From contig NC_045148.1 in NCBI RefSeq assembly GCF_008831285.2, positions 19,027,002-19,091,001 on the forward strand: 64,000 bases of DNA, read 5' to 3'. Shown here piece by piece: positions 11,720 to 24,999 of the stretch (position 1 is its first letter; the number at the start of each line of letters is the position of its first letter). A program made the position numbers and the translations under genes. Below the pieces are notes generated by a model. That model searched no databases. It saw only the letters and a list, made by a program, of their open reading frames with translations, and had not been told where the DNA came from. This DNA is from Nymphaea colorata (lineage: Eukaryota > Streptophyta > Magnoliopsida > Nymphaeales > Nymphaeaceae).

Positions 11720-14700
11720 TTACTTCTTTTCCACTATTGCTTTCCTTCGAAGATCTTCCGCAAGATTATGAAGCCTTTTGACAAAAAAATGCTTACTCCG
11801 AATGGCCTCTACGCCTTCCTTGAATGCACATATCTTCTGTAGTAGCTCAGCTGCGATGAAGTATCCTTCCTCCTTGTGCCTGAAATGCCATAGAAAGGCA
11901 TAAAACAGGAAAATGCCCAACATCATGAACAAGAAGAAAGCTTTACCAACCCAGCGAGTACCTTCAGGCTACGTAATAAACAATCAAGCGAACTGGAGAC
12001 TTGGCCCCAGTCAGTTGCATGCATGGCCTAAGCGAACATAGGCCTGTAGCCTACAAGAACCCCAAACCCTTGAAGAGACAAATTGGCTCAAGTTGAAAAG
12101 AAAAACTTTGACATCTGGATCTTATGGCCTATGCTGTTAAAAAGAGTGGAAATTCTTTTAAAAGGAAAGACAACAAGGATAACACGGAGTAAACAAGCAC
12201 CTTTCTATGCGCAGTTGGATATACCCCAAAGAGAATCGTCTTTTCGTTCAATGAAACTAAGGGTAGACATTTTGGGTCACGCATTTAGGAGCAGACAGTC
12301 ATTTTGAGGCACGGCCTATCCCTCTCTTTGATCCTCCAGTCACCACTATGCCCTATAAATAAAGACAAAGCCATGGAAGAAACTCCAGGATATACAAAGT
12401 GGCACATTTGAGACTTGATCCACAATATTCATTTGAACACCTTTCATAATGCGTGCACCGAGTCAATTGGTGGGACAGCCCAGGTGAACCAAACCAGTGC
12501 TATGCTTCATCACAGCACATGATCAAGAGAGATAGCTACTCGGTTTATTTGGTCCTAGTAATTCGGCTACCAATCAAACTGCAGATGTCTCGAGCATAAA
12601 ATCTATATGTGCTAGTGATTCTTTCGACCAAAATACTAACCATAACAGCTCCTCTAAAACTATCTTTAGGAGCCCATTCGTTCTGATCAGCACTTGTACG
12701 ATATGTGGGTAGCGAGCAAGGTTCCTAAGAGTAGACAAGGCACGCGTCAACACCTCCACATACGGAACACTGCGATTGCCAATCTGGAAGACTAGTAACA
12801 AAGTCTCAACTGCGCCTGTTTCAGCCAGTGTCTCGCAGCATTTTTGAGAAAGATGAGTTGCCATATCTGTGAACATCAGAATGTTTTGAAGGACGTTACT
12901 CAAGTCCAAGGATTTTACAAATTGTGGATAACATGGATATGGTCCATAAAATACAGTGTGCATGTGCGTAATAAGTGCATGGGCTTTGCCAGGTGCAATA
13001 TCGACAAGAGAAAAATATTTATGGAAGGTGCAAGGGAGCTCACCTAAAGTTTCACAGGTATGAAGAATGCCAGTAACCTTTCTCGAGTTCAGTAATGCAG
13101 CAAGCGTATGATGTGCATCAATAAGGCGATTCATGAGGCGCATCCCGTCATCTATATTGGCTGCAGATTTTTGCATGCGAACCCGCAGATCCAACAATTG
13201 GTCTCTTGATTCTAGGTGTAGTTTCCTTCTTGCCAAGTGACCCCTCCAATAAGACTGCCAACATGTCGAGAACAGCCAAAGCATGCCAATTGATAAGGAA
13301 GCATTTTGTAAATTAGAAGTTCATCTTTCAAACGAGCGCTTTTTATTCACCCGGTTTCCATGTAAAAAGCCAATATGTCAACAAAAAGAAGCACGAAGTA
13401 GCAATTGGATGTGAAAAGTATAAACGGATTTATGTAGCATAAATAAGAGGGAGCTAGGAACATGTCGTTGCAGCCAATCATGCAGAAAGTGCACAAGCAG
13501 TGTGGTCGAATGGAACCCATCATCTGATTAAAGGATAAAATAACCAAATGCAAGAAGTGGGGGCTTTGTGATGTGCGCAGGAAGCTTGCGTTGTGATTTA
13601 CGTGAACCACTCGTGTGGGACAATGTATCACATATAATGACATTAAGATTATAAGACTGTTTGCATACTTATCCTCTATGCAGTTTAAATAGTATACAAA
13701 CTCTCAAGCAATAATGCGTAAACAAAGTAATAAAATGCACAAGGCCATGGAAGAAGAAGAGGAAGTGAAAGAAATACTTGGATGGTAATAATACAAAGCT
13801 TGGCCTTTTCCACAAGTCGCCTCGCAATCCACCTACGAATATATGACTGAATCAGAATTGCCGACCTTTCTCTTTGTTTCCATAATAAAATATTCTTCCA
13901 CCGTCTCTGCAGATAAGAAGACCACATTCTTCAGAAGATGTCTTTTAACACGACTAGTTTTACAGAGGTATTCTCGATATCAACTTCGAGAAACAGATAC
14001 GCAGCAGACCACAAAAAATACACCCACTTGGATGACAATGGCGCAGGACTTCGTTTTCGTCACATTCCGACGAGCAATCCACGCACGAATATGGGCTTGA
14101 ATTGTAATAGCCAATTGTTCTGGTAAACTGGGGGCCAAACGTTTTCGCCACCATCTCTGCATTTTAAAGAATATGAATCTCTGTTAAAAATTGAAGCAAG
14201 GCCGTCAAAATTTTTACCATTTTTTCTTATCCATAAAACAAGATGCTTATTTTTTATGACAGCTGACTAGTTTCATTTAAAATTTGAAACGTACACCCGT
14301 GTACAACTCAATAATGCCAGAGAAATTAGGTGGAGATGCACCTACTTGTATTGTAACGACGCTTCTGAGCTGATTTTGTGGAAGTTTAAATTCTTCATTT
14401 CCCCGACAGCCACCATCTGCATGCATTTGAAACTTCTGTCTCAAATTAACTGCTATAGTTACAAATGACTTGAAAATCGATAGCCAAGGAGGCTTGACTA
14501 ACTATTTTAACCATACCGAACACTTCTCCCTCGGATATGGCTCTCCTGATATGTCTCTGGATTGCAACTGCAGCAACATTGTAACTATTGAAGTATTGCT
14601 GACATAAGAATGTCCTAACCCGACTCTGAATTTTGACGGCGGCAACTTGCTGGTGCTGAAAGTTCTTTCTGGTTAACCAACCACGCCAAGAACTTTGGAT

Positions 14701-17700
14701 TCTGGTAGCTGCAGTATGCTGCACGGACATGAAATTGCTTTTCTTCCATCTTCTCCAAGCCAGCTGAATCTTAACCGCTGCATCTACTGGATCTTTTGAA
14801 AACTCCATCCCAGCGATAACTGACAAATGGTTCTGCTGTTGACCAGCAATATCAGCACATCGACGTCTCTCAGCCCTTCCACGGATGCAAGCTTGGATGA
14901 TAGTCACAGCGAAGACGAACTTTTGAGGGTAATCAGATTCGGCAGACGGTATGCATTTCAGATTGCATCTGCTGGTAATCCACAGCCGCACAGACCTCTG
15001 TATAACTGACACTGCTCTTTTCTTTCTTAAGAAGCTCCTTCTCTCAATTATATATCTGAAATACCTCTCAAACATTGGGGAGCTCCTCTTTCCTGTTCAT
15101 TGATCGGAGGGCACAAATGTTCATGAAAAAGAAGATATAAGGCTTACATAAAAGTTGCCTGTTTAAAGGCGGCAAGTATCATGTTACCAACCAGGTGTTT
15201 GTTCTAGTACGAAGGATCCAAGTTCAGATGTATAGCTAAATCTTTTGCTAACCAGCCAAGCACGAACGGCTGCCTGCAGAAGAACTGTTGCCGCCCTAAC
15301 CTTCAAAAACTCCCGCCGTTCCGCGAAGCACCTTAAATATGTCCTGATGACTTGTCTAGCTCCCTCTGCACTTAGTGAGGTAGTCAATCAAGATAGACGA
15401 ACTAGAACTGTGTTTCCATCTGATACTAGTATTAACATAAGGAAAGACTATGCCAATGGATGTCTCAAACTTCATACTTAATTTTCTTTTGATTTGCATT
15501 TGCATGCTAGGACTTCTCATTCTCATACGTAGTTTCTCCAACGGAGGAAAAAAAGAAACAAAAGAGTTGAATGTTTCTTCTTAGTAGAAATAGCACAATC
15601 AACCTAGCAAATTTAATGAAACATATGGCTCAATATGTACCACATTGATTTAAAATGTTTGCCAAAGGTCACAATGCACTAACTAAAATTCCGAAGCTCA
15701 GGACATCGGGAAACTCAGGTAGTTGTTACCCGTTATGAGCTAGCAGTGAAAATAGGCATGTGCATGAACGCGCACTCACCAATATTATAAAAGACAATGA
15801 TACAAAACAAGCACAATTCATTTCGTCGGGATGTAAAACTAATGTGATTCATGCCTCTTCAATTACTATTTCCAGCTCTGACCTTAGAACTTGCTTTCCA
15901 TTATGATTAGTTGATTATCAAACTGATGTAATCACGGGCAGAAGCCCACGCAAGTCATGGGTCGTCCACAAAGAAGAAAATGAACCGTGAGGATGGAGCA
16001 TCTGACGTCCACCTTGAGATTCATCTAATTTTTAAACCTCTAGTTCAAATTTGGACATGCGCATTACATCTGATCCACTTAACAAAGTGGTTGCGCATTA
16101 TTATTTCAATGATTTCTGTAGTTCCTCGCAGTTTAAGATCTTAATTCGTTGTGGTTTCTTTCCGAGCTCAGTCAGAGATAGAATCTCAAACTCAAATCAA
16201 CAGAAAGACAACATGCTCATTAACCATGAAAAAATTTTGGAATCAGACTCAGAAATCAGAATAAATGCCGAAAAAACTATAGAATAGTCTTGGCAATAAG
16301 GAGAATCAGGGTGCAGATGAAAGCAAATTACAACTACTTGTATATATGTCTGCACTTCTTCACACAAAAAAATACCGACCAACCTTCAGAGGTCCGTGTG
16401 TCTTGTCCGCCCCTGCTTTTCGAGTTTTTCCAAACTTTGATATGCATATCATCACTTGAACAAGCAACGGACATATCCTTATTGTTAGACATTGCTCCTG
16501 GAGGTTTAAGTTTTGAAGCAAAAGGACTCCCTCCTAAAGCTCGTTGAAGATTCACTTGATCCTGTGAGGATAAAACCTACTGAGACCAAATAATGACGGC
16601 CAAAAAGGGGGGAAGAGGGTCATAGAATTACCATTTTTTTCCTGCCAATCAGTAGGCACGACACAAGTATTGCTAGAACAACCACACTCCGCTCATTACA
16701 AGAAAGGTCTTGGTCCAAAATATCAGTGTGTTCCAGAACCTGTGCATTTTATAGAATTATGCAACTGCTTTTTGTCAAATTGCAGTAGATATCACCGCTA
16801 AAATAGGAAAACGACCTACCTCAGGAAATTTGCCTATCGTTGCGTTCACTCTTTGGACATAGTCAAAATTTTGCAGGGCATCATCACAATATGGAACAAG
16901 TGAAGTGTTACCCTCCTGGACGTCCTGAATGTTAGAGCATAAGATAATCAGATTTTGGGAGCCCCAACGGCAAACAAATCAAATTGGTGATCATAGTTCT
17001 TGGTACTCTTATGGCTTCTAGCTTGAAAATTGGAGGTTTTAGATGCAATAATTAGGTCAAAGGTAATTACCGTAGAATTTCTGTGATGCATAGCTGTGAA
17101 GTAGTAATCGATCATACAAACTAATGCTTTTCCATCAACCAGAGAAGCATAATTATACACCTTCAAGTCATAGCCCTCACAGATTACCTGCGGAAAGTTT
17201 CAAATGCTCAAGAGTTGTACCGCCACATTCTATTCAACTAGATTCAGCATGTAATAACTCTAAGAAAGAGAACCACTAGAGCCAACTAAAAATAAGCCCA
17301 ATTTTTTAGCAATAGCATCAAAAGCTAACAGAAATCCTCAGAAATAACTCGCTGCTTGACTAGAAGTTAGAACTATGTATTTATTGGCTTAATTCAGCCA
17401 AGAATTGTTTTTTCTTTCAGCTGAGTCTTCCTGCAGACAAAGCTACGGGAGACATACTCCCAATGATTTCTTTTCCAAACAATTGAATAAAAGAATTTTT
17501 AACCTGGCATCACCAACCTAGCAGAATCAAGTCTGTAAGTTCATAGATAAACAAAGTAATGGTGGTGAATAGAATTTTTCAGGATCCAGTATCCACTAGA
17601 TCTATCATACAGTTTCTTTGAGCAGAACTGGCATGCGTTCATAAAGAATGACCAATCAATTGTAGCCAAAACGAGAAGCAAAAACTAAAAACTCCTGTCA

Positions 17701-20700
17701 GAACTGGGGGAAAGAAATTTTTAAACCCAGGCTTGAGTATACGAAATTATGAATGTTACGGTAACAGCATAAGGAATTATGTCTAGCTATCCAGGAACAT
17801 AATCTTAATCGTTGTTTCAGTCAGACAGGTAAACTCGGAGGTACTCAAAGGATTGGCAGAAGTCATGCTCAAGAGAATAAGCACGATTCAAAAGCTTTTA
17901 CAATTAGAAAAGGAAGAAATGATTTAAAGAAGAAAGCAACGCCTCTGAAATTTTTCCTGGTCTGCTAAGATATATTGCTCCAAAGAAAGCCTGCTTTGAA
18001 TATGATTCAACTTAAGCAGATTAAGCACAAAATTTCAAGCCTGATGAAAATGTAGAAGAAGGAAACCATCCTCTTTATTAATGAGTAACTTTTGATAACA
18101 TATATCTGATCTTTTGCAGCCTTAAAGATAAAGTCTATCACAACCTTCAATTGTAATATTTGCACGCAAGATTCTCACATCTACTAAAAGACAAATTTAA
18201 AACAAAAGATTTTTTTGTACGAAAATTTGGCCAATCATAAAAAGATTTAGTAGCAATACCTGAATCCATGCCAGAACCATATCTAGGTGTGGCATAATCT
18301 TACCATCTGAGATCACCTATAAAGAAAGAGAAAGAGAAGAAGAACGCTGAGGTCAAAAATAAAAATGGCTTTCACAAAACAGACAGCTCTATTTGCAGAA
18401 GCTGACATCAAGAATATCATACCATACGTGATTTATTTAGTTTAGACAGCTCTTCAAGCAAACCATCTTTGGGGACTAACAAAGGCAGCTGCGAGATAAG
18501 AAGTAACGTCAGAATAAAAACTGAAAATAAAACATAACTTTTTTACTCCAGAAATAAAATTCAATTGATTTCACCCTAGAACGACCAGCCCAATCATCAG
18601 CTAATACAGACGACAACATCGATAAAGATATCAGAGGTTACGGGCAAATGAAATTGGCAGTATAGAATGCTATTGCATTATTAATGGCCACAACTTTGAG
18701 CGAACAGGTTCTCTATCCATGTAAGTATCAGTTATTAAAGAACTAAAAGTCATTCTGAATCTTGAGTAGATCTAAAACTTAGTGTGCAACAGACTATAGA
18801 AATGGTTCTCTTCAATCATAAGGAGATAAAAGAAGAAAGCTTTAAATAAGTGAAGCAACGATCCTTCTACACGCATCATATGAAGCAATCTCCCCACGGA
18901 AGAGACCCCTAACGTGGTGAACACATGACCTTCTAATCCAAAAGCGAGCATCTTTATGCTTAGGCATGTAGTCAAAAGTGTGAGGCAGCCCTAGGTGATG
19001 AACCCGTAGAAAGGACTAGGCAACACCTAGACAAGGGCCTAGGCACAGAAAAACAGTAAATAGAGGGGTTCGTTGGGGGAGGAGCTTTCTGGAGACATTT
19101 TTTTAAACTGGGATCCTAGGTACTACTGCCTAGTAGAAAAGGTGGCCACACTGGGCCTAAGTGAGCCGGGCAGGACCTGGCGTGCTTTTGACAACATAGA
19201 TGCTTGAGGCACAAAGTTTCCTCCACAACTCATAAAAGTATTCTTATATGTTTTTACATTTATTTGTAATGTTTTAATTAATGTGCCACAACTGTTGAAA
19301 ATATGAAACAGAGACGTAACCTTAGGACAACGGAATGGTCAAGTATCATTGAATCACGTGTATGTAGCTTCCATGGAATTAGTTAACTAGCAAGTAGTTT
19401 GCAAATATCGACACTAAATGGTTGTCCGTGCCCGCAAGTCGGCAAAACTAAAACAATGACTAAATAAGTCAGAACACATTACTATAAATTTTTTCCACAA
19501 ACCTCTCATCCAGGAGTTGTTCGTGAAACAAGCAGATATCTTCCAATATCTATCTTTTCATATTTTATTCTTCTTAGTACAGTGTTTTGAGCTAGTAGCA
19601 GCATGATCCATCACTAACATTTGATCTAGCCATCTAGTGGATCATGCAGATTCATAGCCCTCTTGAAGCATCTTCCTTGAGTACTCGGTTGCTCTCTAAC
19701 AATAATTTCAAGATCAGGTTGGGCAAGAACGGATCAGTTTAGCTACCAAGACAAGATAAGCCTTAAACCTTAATTCCTACTTGCTCAACTTACTTATTTT
19801 GTGCTGAATTATCAGCTTTCAGGAGCGTTTTTTTTTTTTAAATAGGATCACCATTCGGATCACATTAGTGCTGCCAAACTTCTATTTACCTAATACCAAC
19901 ACGTGTGGTAGCGAGAAGCAAACATGGTTCCTCTATACTCGCTCCTGTGTTATGTAGGGAATTTAAAAACTTGCATCAGCTATGCAGCTGAAAAGCTCAA
20001 AGCTTTCAGAATATTAGTGAGCGATCGGTTGATATCTATATGTCATCCAACAGATTCATAAAAAAAAAAATTAGAGACAGTAAGGAGAAAAGGTTTTGAC
20101 AAAAAATTTTAAACTGAGATGAAATCGTAACATGTTGAAGGCATGAAAAACGTCGGACATGGTCCCATGGAAAAAGAGAATTTATGCGAGAGTCAATTTT
20201 CTGAAAACAAACCTGTAGATGGATAAAAATGTTCCACAATAGTGCTAGAACCAGTACTTTATCCCCACCAACAATATCTTCAGCAGTAACAAGGTCACCA
20301 TCATCATCAAGAAATGGAACCCCCGCCTGCTTAAGATACTGCATAGCCACATTACAATTCTGCAGCTTCTTCTTCCTATTCTCAGAAGGAACCATGATTT
20401 TCTGGCATGAACAGAAATGACCAAAATCAATAACAAAACGCAACTTTTGACAGATCCTGAGGAATTCGTACTAATTGGACACATCTATGTGATGGAAAAT
20501 TACCGCAAGGATAGAGGCATCATGTTGCAAAAGTTGAACAACTCTACAGAGTCGCAGACCATCACCAAGATCATTGACTAAATTAGCCACAACAAAATCA
20601 TACTCGGCCAGCGGAGGCTGCGAACGACAAGAAACCAAATGCCCAAAATCTATGTCACAAGTAGGAAAGAGGAGAATATATGATATATAAGCATGCAACA

Positions 20701-22499
20701 TGCAAACAAGCACTTCAGTTCATGTGCATGGACAGGAAATGTTAGTGGGTTTGATAGTCCAAACTCCAAAGGAATCTCCATCATGTTCCCAAGAAACCAA
20801 TCGTCCTACTAAAGAATCAGCCTTTGCCCAATTAGTACCTGTTGGTAGGAAACTTTGTAGCCAAGAGTTGCAAGGCGCGAAATCAAGTCGCCTTCTCCGT
20901 GCATTAGTTCCATCAGAAAATCTGATTATCAAAGGTGCGAAGCGCAAATTTAATTTTTAGATTTTTGCATGATATGAGACGTGCGACTAATGGTCTGACA
21001 ATGAACCCCAGCTAGAAACTTACCAAGAATAACTTGTCTGCTAGATTTAATTGAAGATCCTTTTCGAAACAACAATGGCGAACCTCCATCAAGTCCATCA
21101 ATTCCGTATCTCAAAGGAAGGGAGCTTTCGCATTTTGCCTTGTCGAGGCAAAGAACAAAAAGCAAAAATCTCTTCAATATTACACTCCCAAGTGCTTCAT
21201 AATAACCAGGTCTGTAATTTCCCTCAACCGACCTGCAAGCAACAGCATTAGAAATAAAATGCATAAAAAACAAACTAATCTGTGGAGACAAAAAGGCATA
21301 TTAAGAGCTTTACTTGTTGTAAGCATACGACTTTGCGAGACCTGCATGAGAAAAGAATTGTTTTTCGACAATCATCCTTACAAACAATTCCTCTTCAAAA
21401 TCATCTGCATTTTTTTCAGTCGTCAGATCAGCAGGTAAGATGGAATCTCCACCGAAGACGATATGGAGACCAATGCGTAGCCACGTCGGATTATAACACA
21501 TTAGCACCTTAATGGATTTTTCCCTCATCGCCACATCTGATACCACAGGACAATGGGCCTTCATTTTCAATCTACCCTCGTCTATAGTCTGCTCAGATGA
21601 ATACCGAATTCTAATATATAAATAACTAAGACCATGAAAATAATGCTAATTCAAGCTACCAAATGGAACCAAAAACACCAACTAATTTCTCAAATAAAAA
21701 ATGGCATATAGACCACGAGTATGACAAAGCATTACTCATCTACAATTGTCCTGATCAATGATGAAGTCGAATTACAGACCTTAGAAACGTGAGACATCAT
21801 AAGCAGCACATCCTTGCGACCCTCAGCAGATATGTACAAGCTCAACCTGTCCTTCAAATCCTCTAAGCTACACACGTCCTTCAGCGAGACCCTAAGCACT
21901 GCCGCAGCCGTCCATTCAGCTTCTCTTGAAGCAGCGCCAGAACCAGATCCTGCCGGCCTATTCTTTAGCCGCTTGGGATTTCTCCAACCGCCACCAATCT
22001 CGAATTTCTCGCCCGGCAAGCTATCTCGCTTACCATTCCCCCCCAACATTGCCTGATCTGGACAATCAGCAACCCTTCCATTAAAGACCTCGGTGTCGCA
22101 CCCACAAGACCCAGGGTCTCGGAAGAGGAAATTCAACCAGATTGCGAGGGAACGCTCAAGCGAGTTCAGGGACTTCTCCTTTTTTATCTGCACCTTGTGC
22201 GAGGAAAACGATTGCTCGACTTCGAAGGCCCGGAGGCGGCGGGCGGCCTTCTTGCGAGAAAGCGAGGACGGAGGGCACCGGCGGGTGGACGAGGGACCGG
22301 TGGCAGTAGCTGGTGTCTGCTTGGAGGCGGTAAAAAATATGGAGTACGGGGAAGAAGGGAGAGATACGGGGCGGTTTCTGGGCGTACACTGCGCTTTGAA
22401 GTTAGAGATATCCCTCAAGAGGGAGGAAGAAGAAGAGGGAGGAGGTGCGTGGGGGGAAGTCAAGGAGAATTGGAGACTATGATGCCTTTCTTCCTCCAT
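11720..22499 (-). CDS. ASPM: ASPM (abnormal spindle) homologue, 19 exons
   Basis: This is a microtubule minus-end and spindle-pole factor that binds calmodulin through IQ motifs. Exons, 5' to 3' on the minus strand: 22499-21780, 21588-21314, 21232-21024, 20921-20839, 20617-20504, 20401-20213, 18488-18423, 18316-18260, 17187-17071, 16924-16820, 16739-16632, 16561-16384, 15365-15192, 15092-14517, 14416-14346, 14156-14028, 13906-13778, 13254-12641, 11879-11720. They total 4074 nt, 1357 aa, with phase kept at every junction. A Ser/Pro-rich, basic N-terminus is followed by a calponin-homology region (about residues 340-530), a second one (about 553-680), about 12 IQ motifs (about 755-1110, e.g. 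KIQLAWRRW, RIQSSWRGW) and a helical ARM-like C-terminus containing HKEEGYF. It is far shorter than vertebrate ASPM, as is normal in plants. The splice sites around exon 13 are the least certain. Confidence 0.93.
13778..14156 (-). other. Duplicated 129-nt IQ exons of ASPM (exons 16 and 17)
   Basis: Exons 14156-14028 and 13906-13778 are both exactly 129 nt (43 codons) and phase 0 at both ends. Each starts with an Arg-Trp-rich block and ends just after an Ile-Gln pair. Their middles, TIQAHIRAWIARRN and LIQSYIRRWIARRL, align closely. This is the pattern of a tandem exon duplication that adds IQ motifs without a frameshift. Confidence 0.85.
18975..19215. repeat. CCTAGG-rich repeat inside ASPM intron 6
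   Basis: Intron 6 (18489-20212) is among the longest in the gene. This part has several CCTAGG/CTAGGC blocks, a GGGCCTAAG run and a TTTTGACAACATAGATGC motif near its right end, a composition unlike the rest of the intron. It is probably an old transposed element, but no termini or target duplications were identified. Confidence 0.4.
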
Positions 22500-24999
22500 T
22501 TGCCGTCTGTGCAGCTGCTTCCGAGTTACCTACCGGACCGGCGACAGCGTGAACCGAGAACGATGAGAACAGATTTCTCTGATGACCGGAGAAACAGAAA
22601 ACGGAGAAATAAGAAGAAAAACTAGACGTTTCGTTTCCGGATTCGTTTAATTTGAATGCGCGTTCAGGGGAAGCCGGAAGGCGGGAACTTTTGAATGGCG
22701 ACGCGGGCGTAAGTGAATCGGGTCGCGTAAGATAGGATCTATAAAATAATTAAATAAGTTTAAGGTAAATGTCAATTAATTAAAAAATAAATAAATAATA
22801 ACTGAGAAATGGTTTTCCTTCAAATATTTTTTTTTTTTTACAAAATAAGTCCCAGATCCCTCTAAATGGAGAAAGGTAAGATCAATAGATCTGGATCTAG
22901 ACTGACTCAAATCCAGTTACATTGTATATGGGTTGTAATTCATAGATCTTTATATGATGGATGTAAACTAAGGTCCAAAAATTTTGGAATATACTATAAA
23001 TTAACTTGCTAGTCACCTTGAATCGGGTCTGAATCCATTCCGCTTTGTGTCAAGTTTTGACCCGAAAGCGCTCTTAAGAAATGTGGATTTAATTCAATAT
23101 TTTTTGAACGGGTCTTCGAGTTTGGACCGACACGGCAAAAAATGGCCATAATCTCATTTTATATTCACTTATATTGGATTCAGATCAAGCTGGAATGCTT
23201 TAAATAGCTTGTTTTAATTTCTCAAAGTCGATCGTTTAAATGTGAGCTATGTTGTTGACTTAATAGGAATTTGCATTTGAGTTAAAAAAAAATATATATG
23301 TCTTTTTTGCATAAATCAAACATTCCCATTATAGTGTTGAACATGAGATTCATTATCTGGCAAGTTGCACATGAAGCAAAGATCAACGTGTACTTGGGAG
23401 CATAAATGTGAGGATTTTATGTTTGATGTTTGCAATGAGGATGGCATGAGATATCATGTCTCAAAGATGAGGTCCCTTAGTCATCTCTCTCAAAGCACCC
23501 TTTGAGATTAAATGTCTCAACCTCGTATTCTTGAGACAATTCACTCACCAATTCAAACAGACCATTGGTCTCAGACCAAATACTCTAAACTGATCAAAAC
23601 TAGGGGTGTCATTTAAATCCAAACTTCCCAGTGATACAATAGTGTAAAAAATTAACTGTTCATCTAACGGTCAAATATATGGGATGGAGAGGAGAGGGCA
23701 ATGGCATTTCACTTATTTCTTATTATGATCACATTTTGAAAGGTAGACTTGTACTTCTACCTAAGTTGAGATATCAAGTGCATTTAAATGAATGGGTTGT
23801 TGGCATTAATTTGACGCATCAACCAATTTCTTCTTACTTTTATTGCTTAGCTATTAGTTTGTCATCTTCTTCTCTCAAATCTAAAACATCTGCTTCAAAT
23901 TATGACTTGCTTGATTCTTTCATATAAAAGAATGACAATAAAACACAAGGAATATTTAAGTAATTTATATGAATACTCGAACTAATTATATGTTTTTAAG
24001 AATTTCTTATAAATACATGCTCAAGTTTTGGTAGAATAACAAAAACGTATTCAAGTTTAGGCCTCTTTCATTCAACTGCCTAAATCACATAAGAAATAGA
24101 GGGTTAGATGAAAGGAATCAAAACTTAAAAGTGTATTTTGTTGTAGAAAATGAAAGAAATCAAAATTTAAACATGTTTTTTTTGTTATTCCATCTAGACG
24201 TGAAAATGTATTTGTAAAACTTCTAATACCTTAAAAACCTTTGTTCCATCTTATATGATTTTTTTTTTTAAACGGTAAGTTGGAAACTGAAGTCTCTAGA
24301 TCATGCCCTCATCAGGCTTTGATGGTTGGAGCTCACGTTCAATTTCAACAATTACTTCTGTATTGGATGATTCCCGTTTTTGAGATGATGCATGTTGTCT
24401 GTTTGATAACAATCGGACGTTTTGAACTGCTAGGATGAAATTTGCCTAATAACATTTGGAAAAATAAATAGTACTGAAAAAAGAAATAAAAATGAAATTC
24501 TAGAAAAAGGGTGCAACCTCTGCTTGTAGATCAGAAACAATCTTGAGGTTGAATATTTCAACCAGAATTGGTTCACATTTTATTCCCCATCAAGAGTTGA
24601 ACAAGTTTTGCCGTATTTGTGAAAGAAGAGAAGAACAGCAGCACGAAGGTCTATTTTTCCAGCCATTCTACGTCAGTATCACGCGTTGACTGGTGAGATA
24701 TTGAGAGAAGGAGGAGATGGGCGGCCGAGATATGATGGCGCCATGCAGTGGGCACGAGCCGTCCACAGGAGCAATTGGCTCTGGGGGCCACACAGCGGCA
24801 CCAGTTCGACCTGTCCAAGCCGCGGAGCGCGTGTTGGTAGGGAAGAGCAGGTGATGAAAAGGATCTTTAGATCGAGCTCCCAAATCCTCAGATCTCTCTG
24901 TATCTCTTTCTCTCGTTTTCAGGTCGTTTCCCTATTTTTTGGGGGTTAGCAACCGGTGGGAGGGAGAAGAGGAAGAGGGCCGAGTACCCAAATTGGAAG
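22500..24999. other. Shared upstream region of divergent ASPM and FAX genes
   Basis: ASPM is transcribed leftward and the FAX-type gene rightward from this 2.5-kb gap, so both promoters and leaders lie here. The middle is AT-rich. AGGGGTGTCA at about 23604 resembles the edge of a common plant dispersed repeat. No extra gene was seen; open frames near both ends are antisense or leader sequence. Confidence 0.6.

Noticed and set aside
23430-23540. Repeated CTCAAAGATGAGG / CTCAACCTCGTATT pieces that might fold back
   Set aside because: The pairing is imperfect and short, with no clear stem or precursor-like structure for a small RNA.
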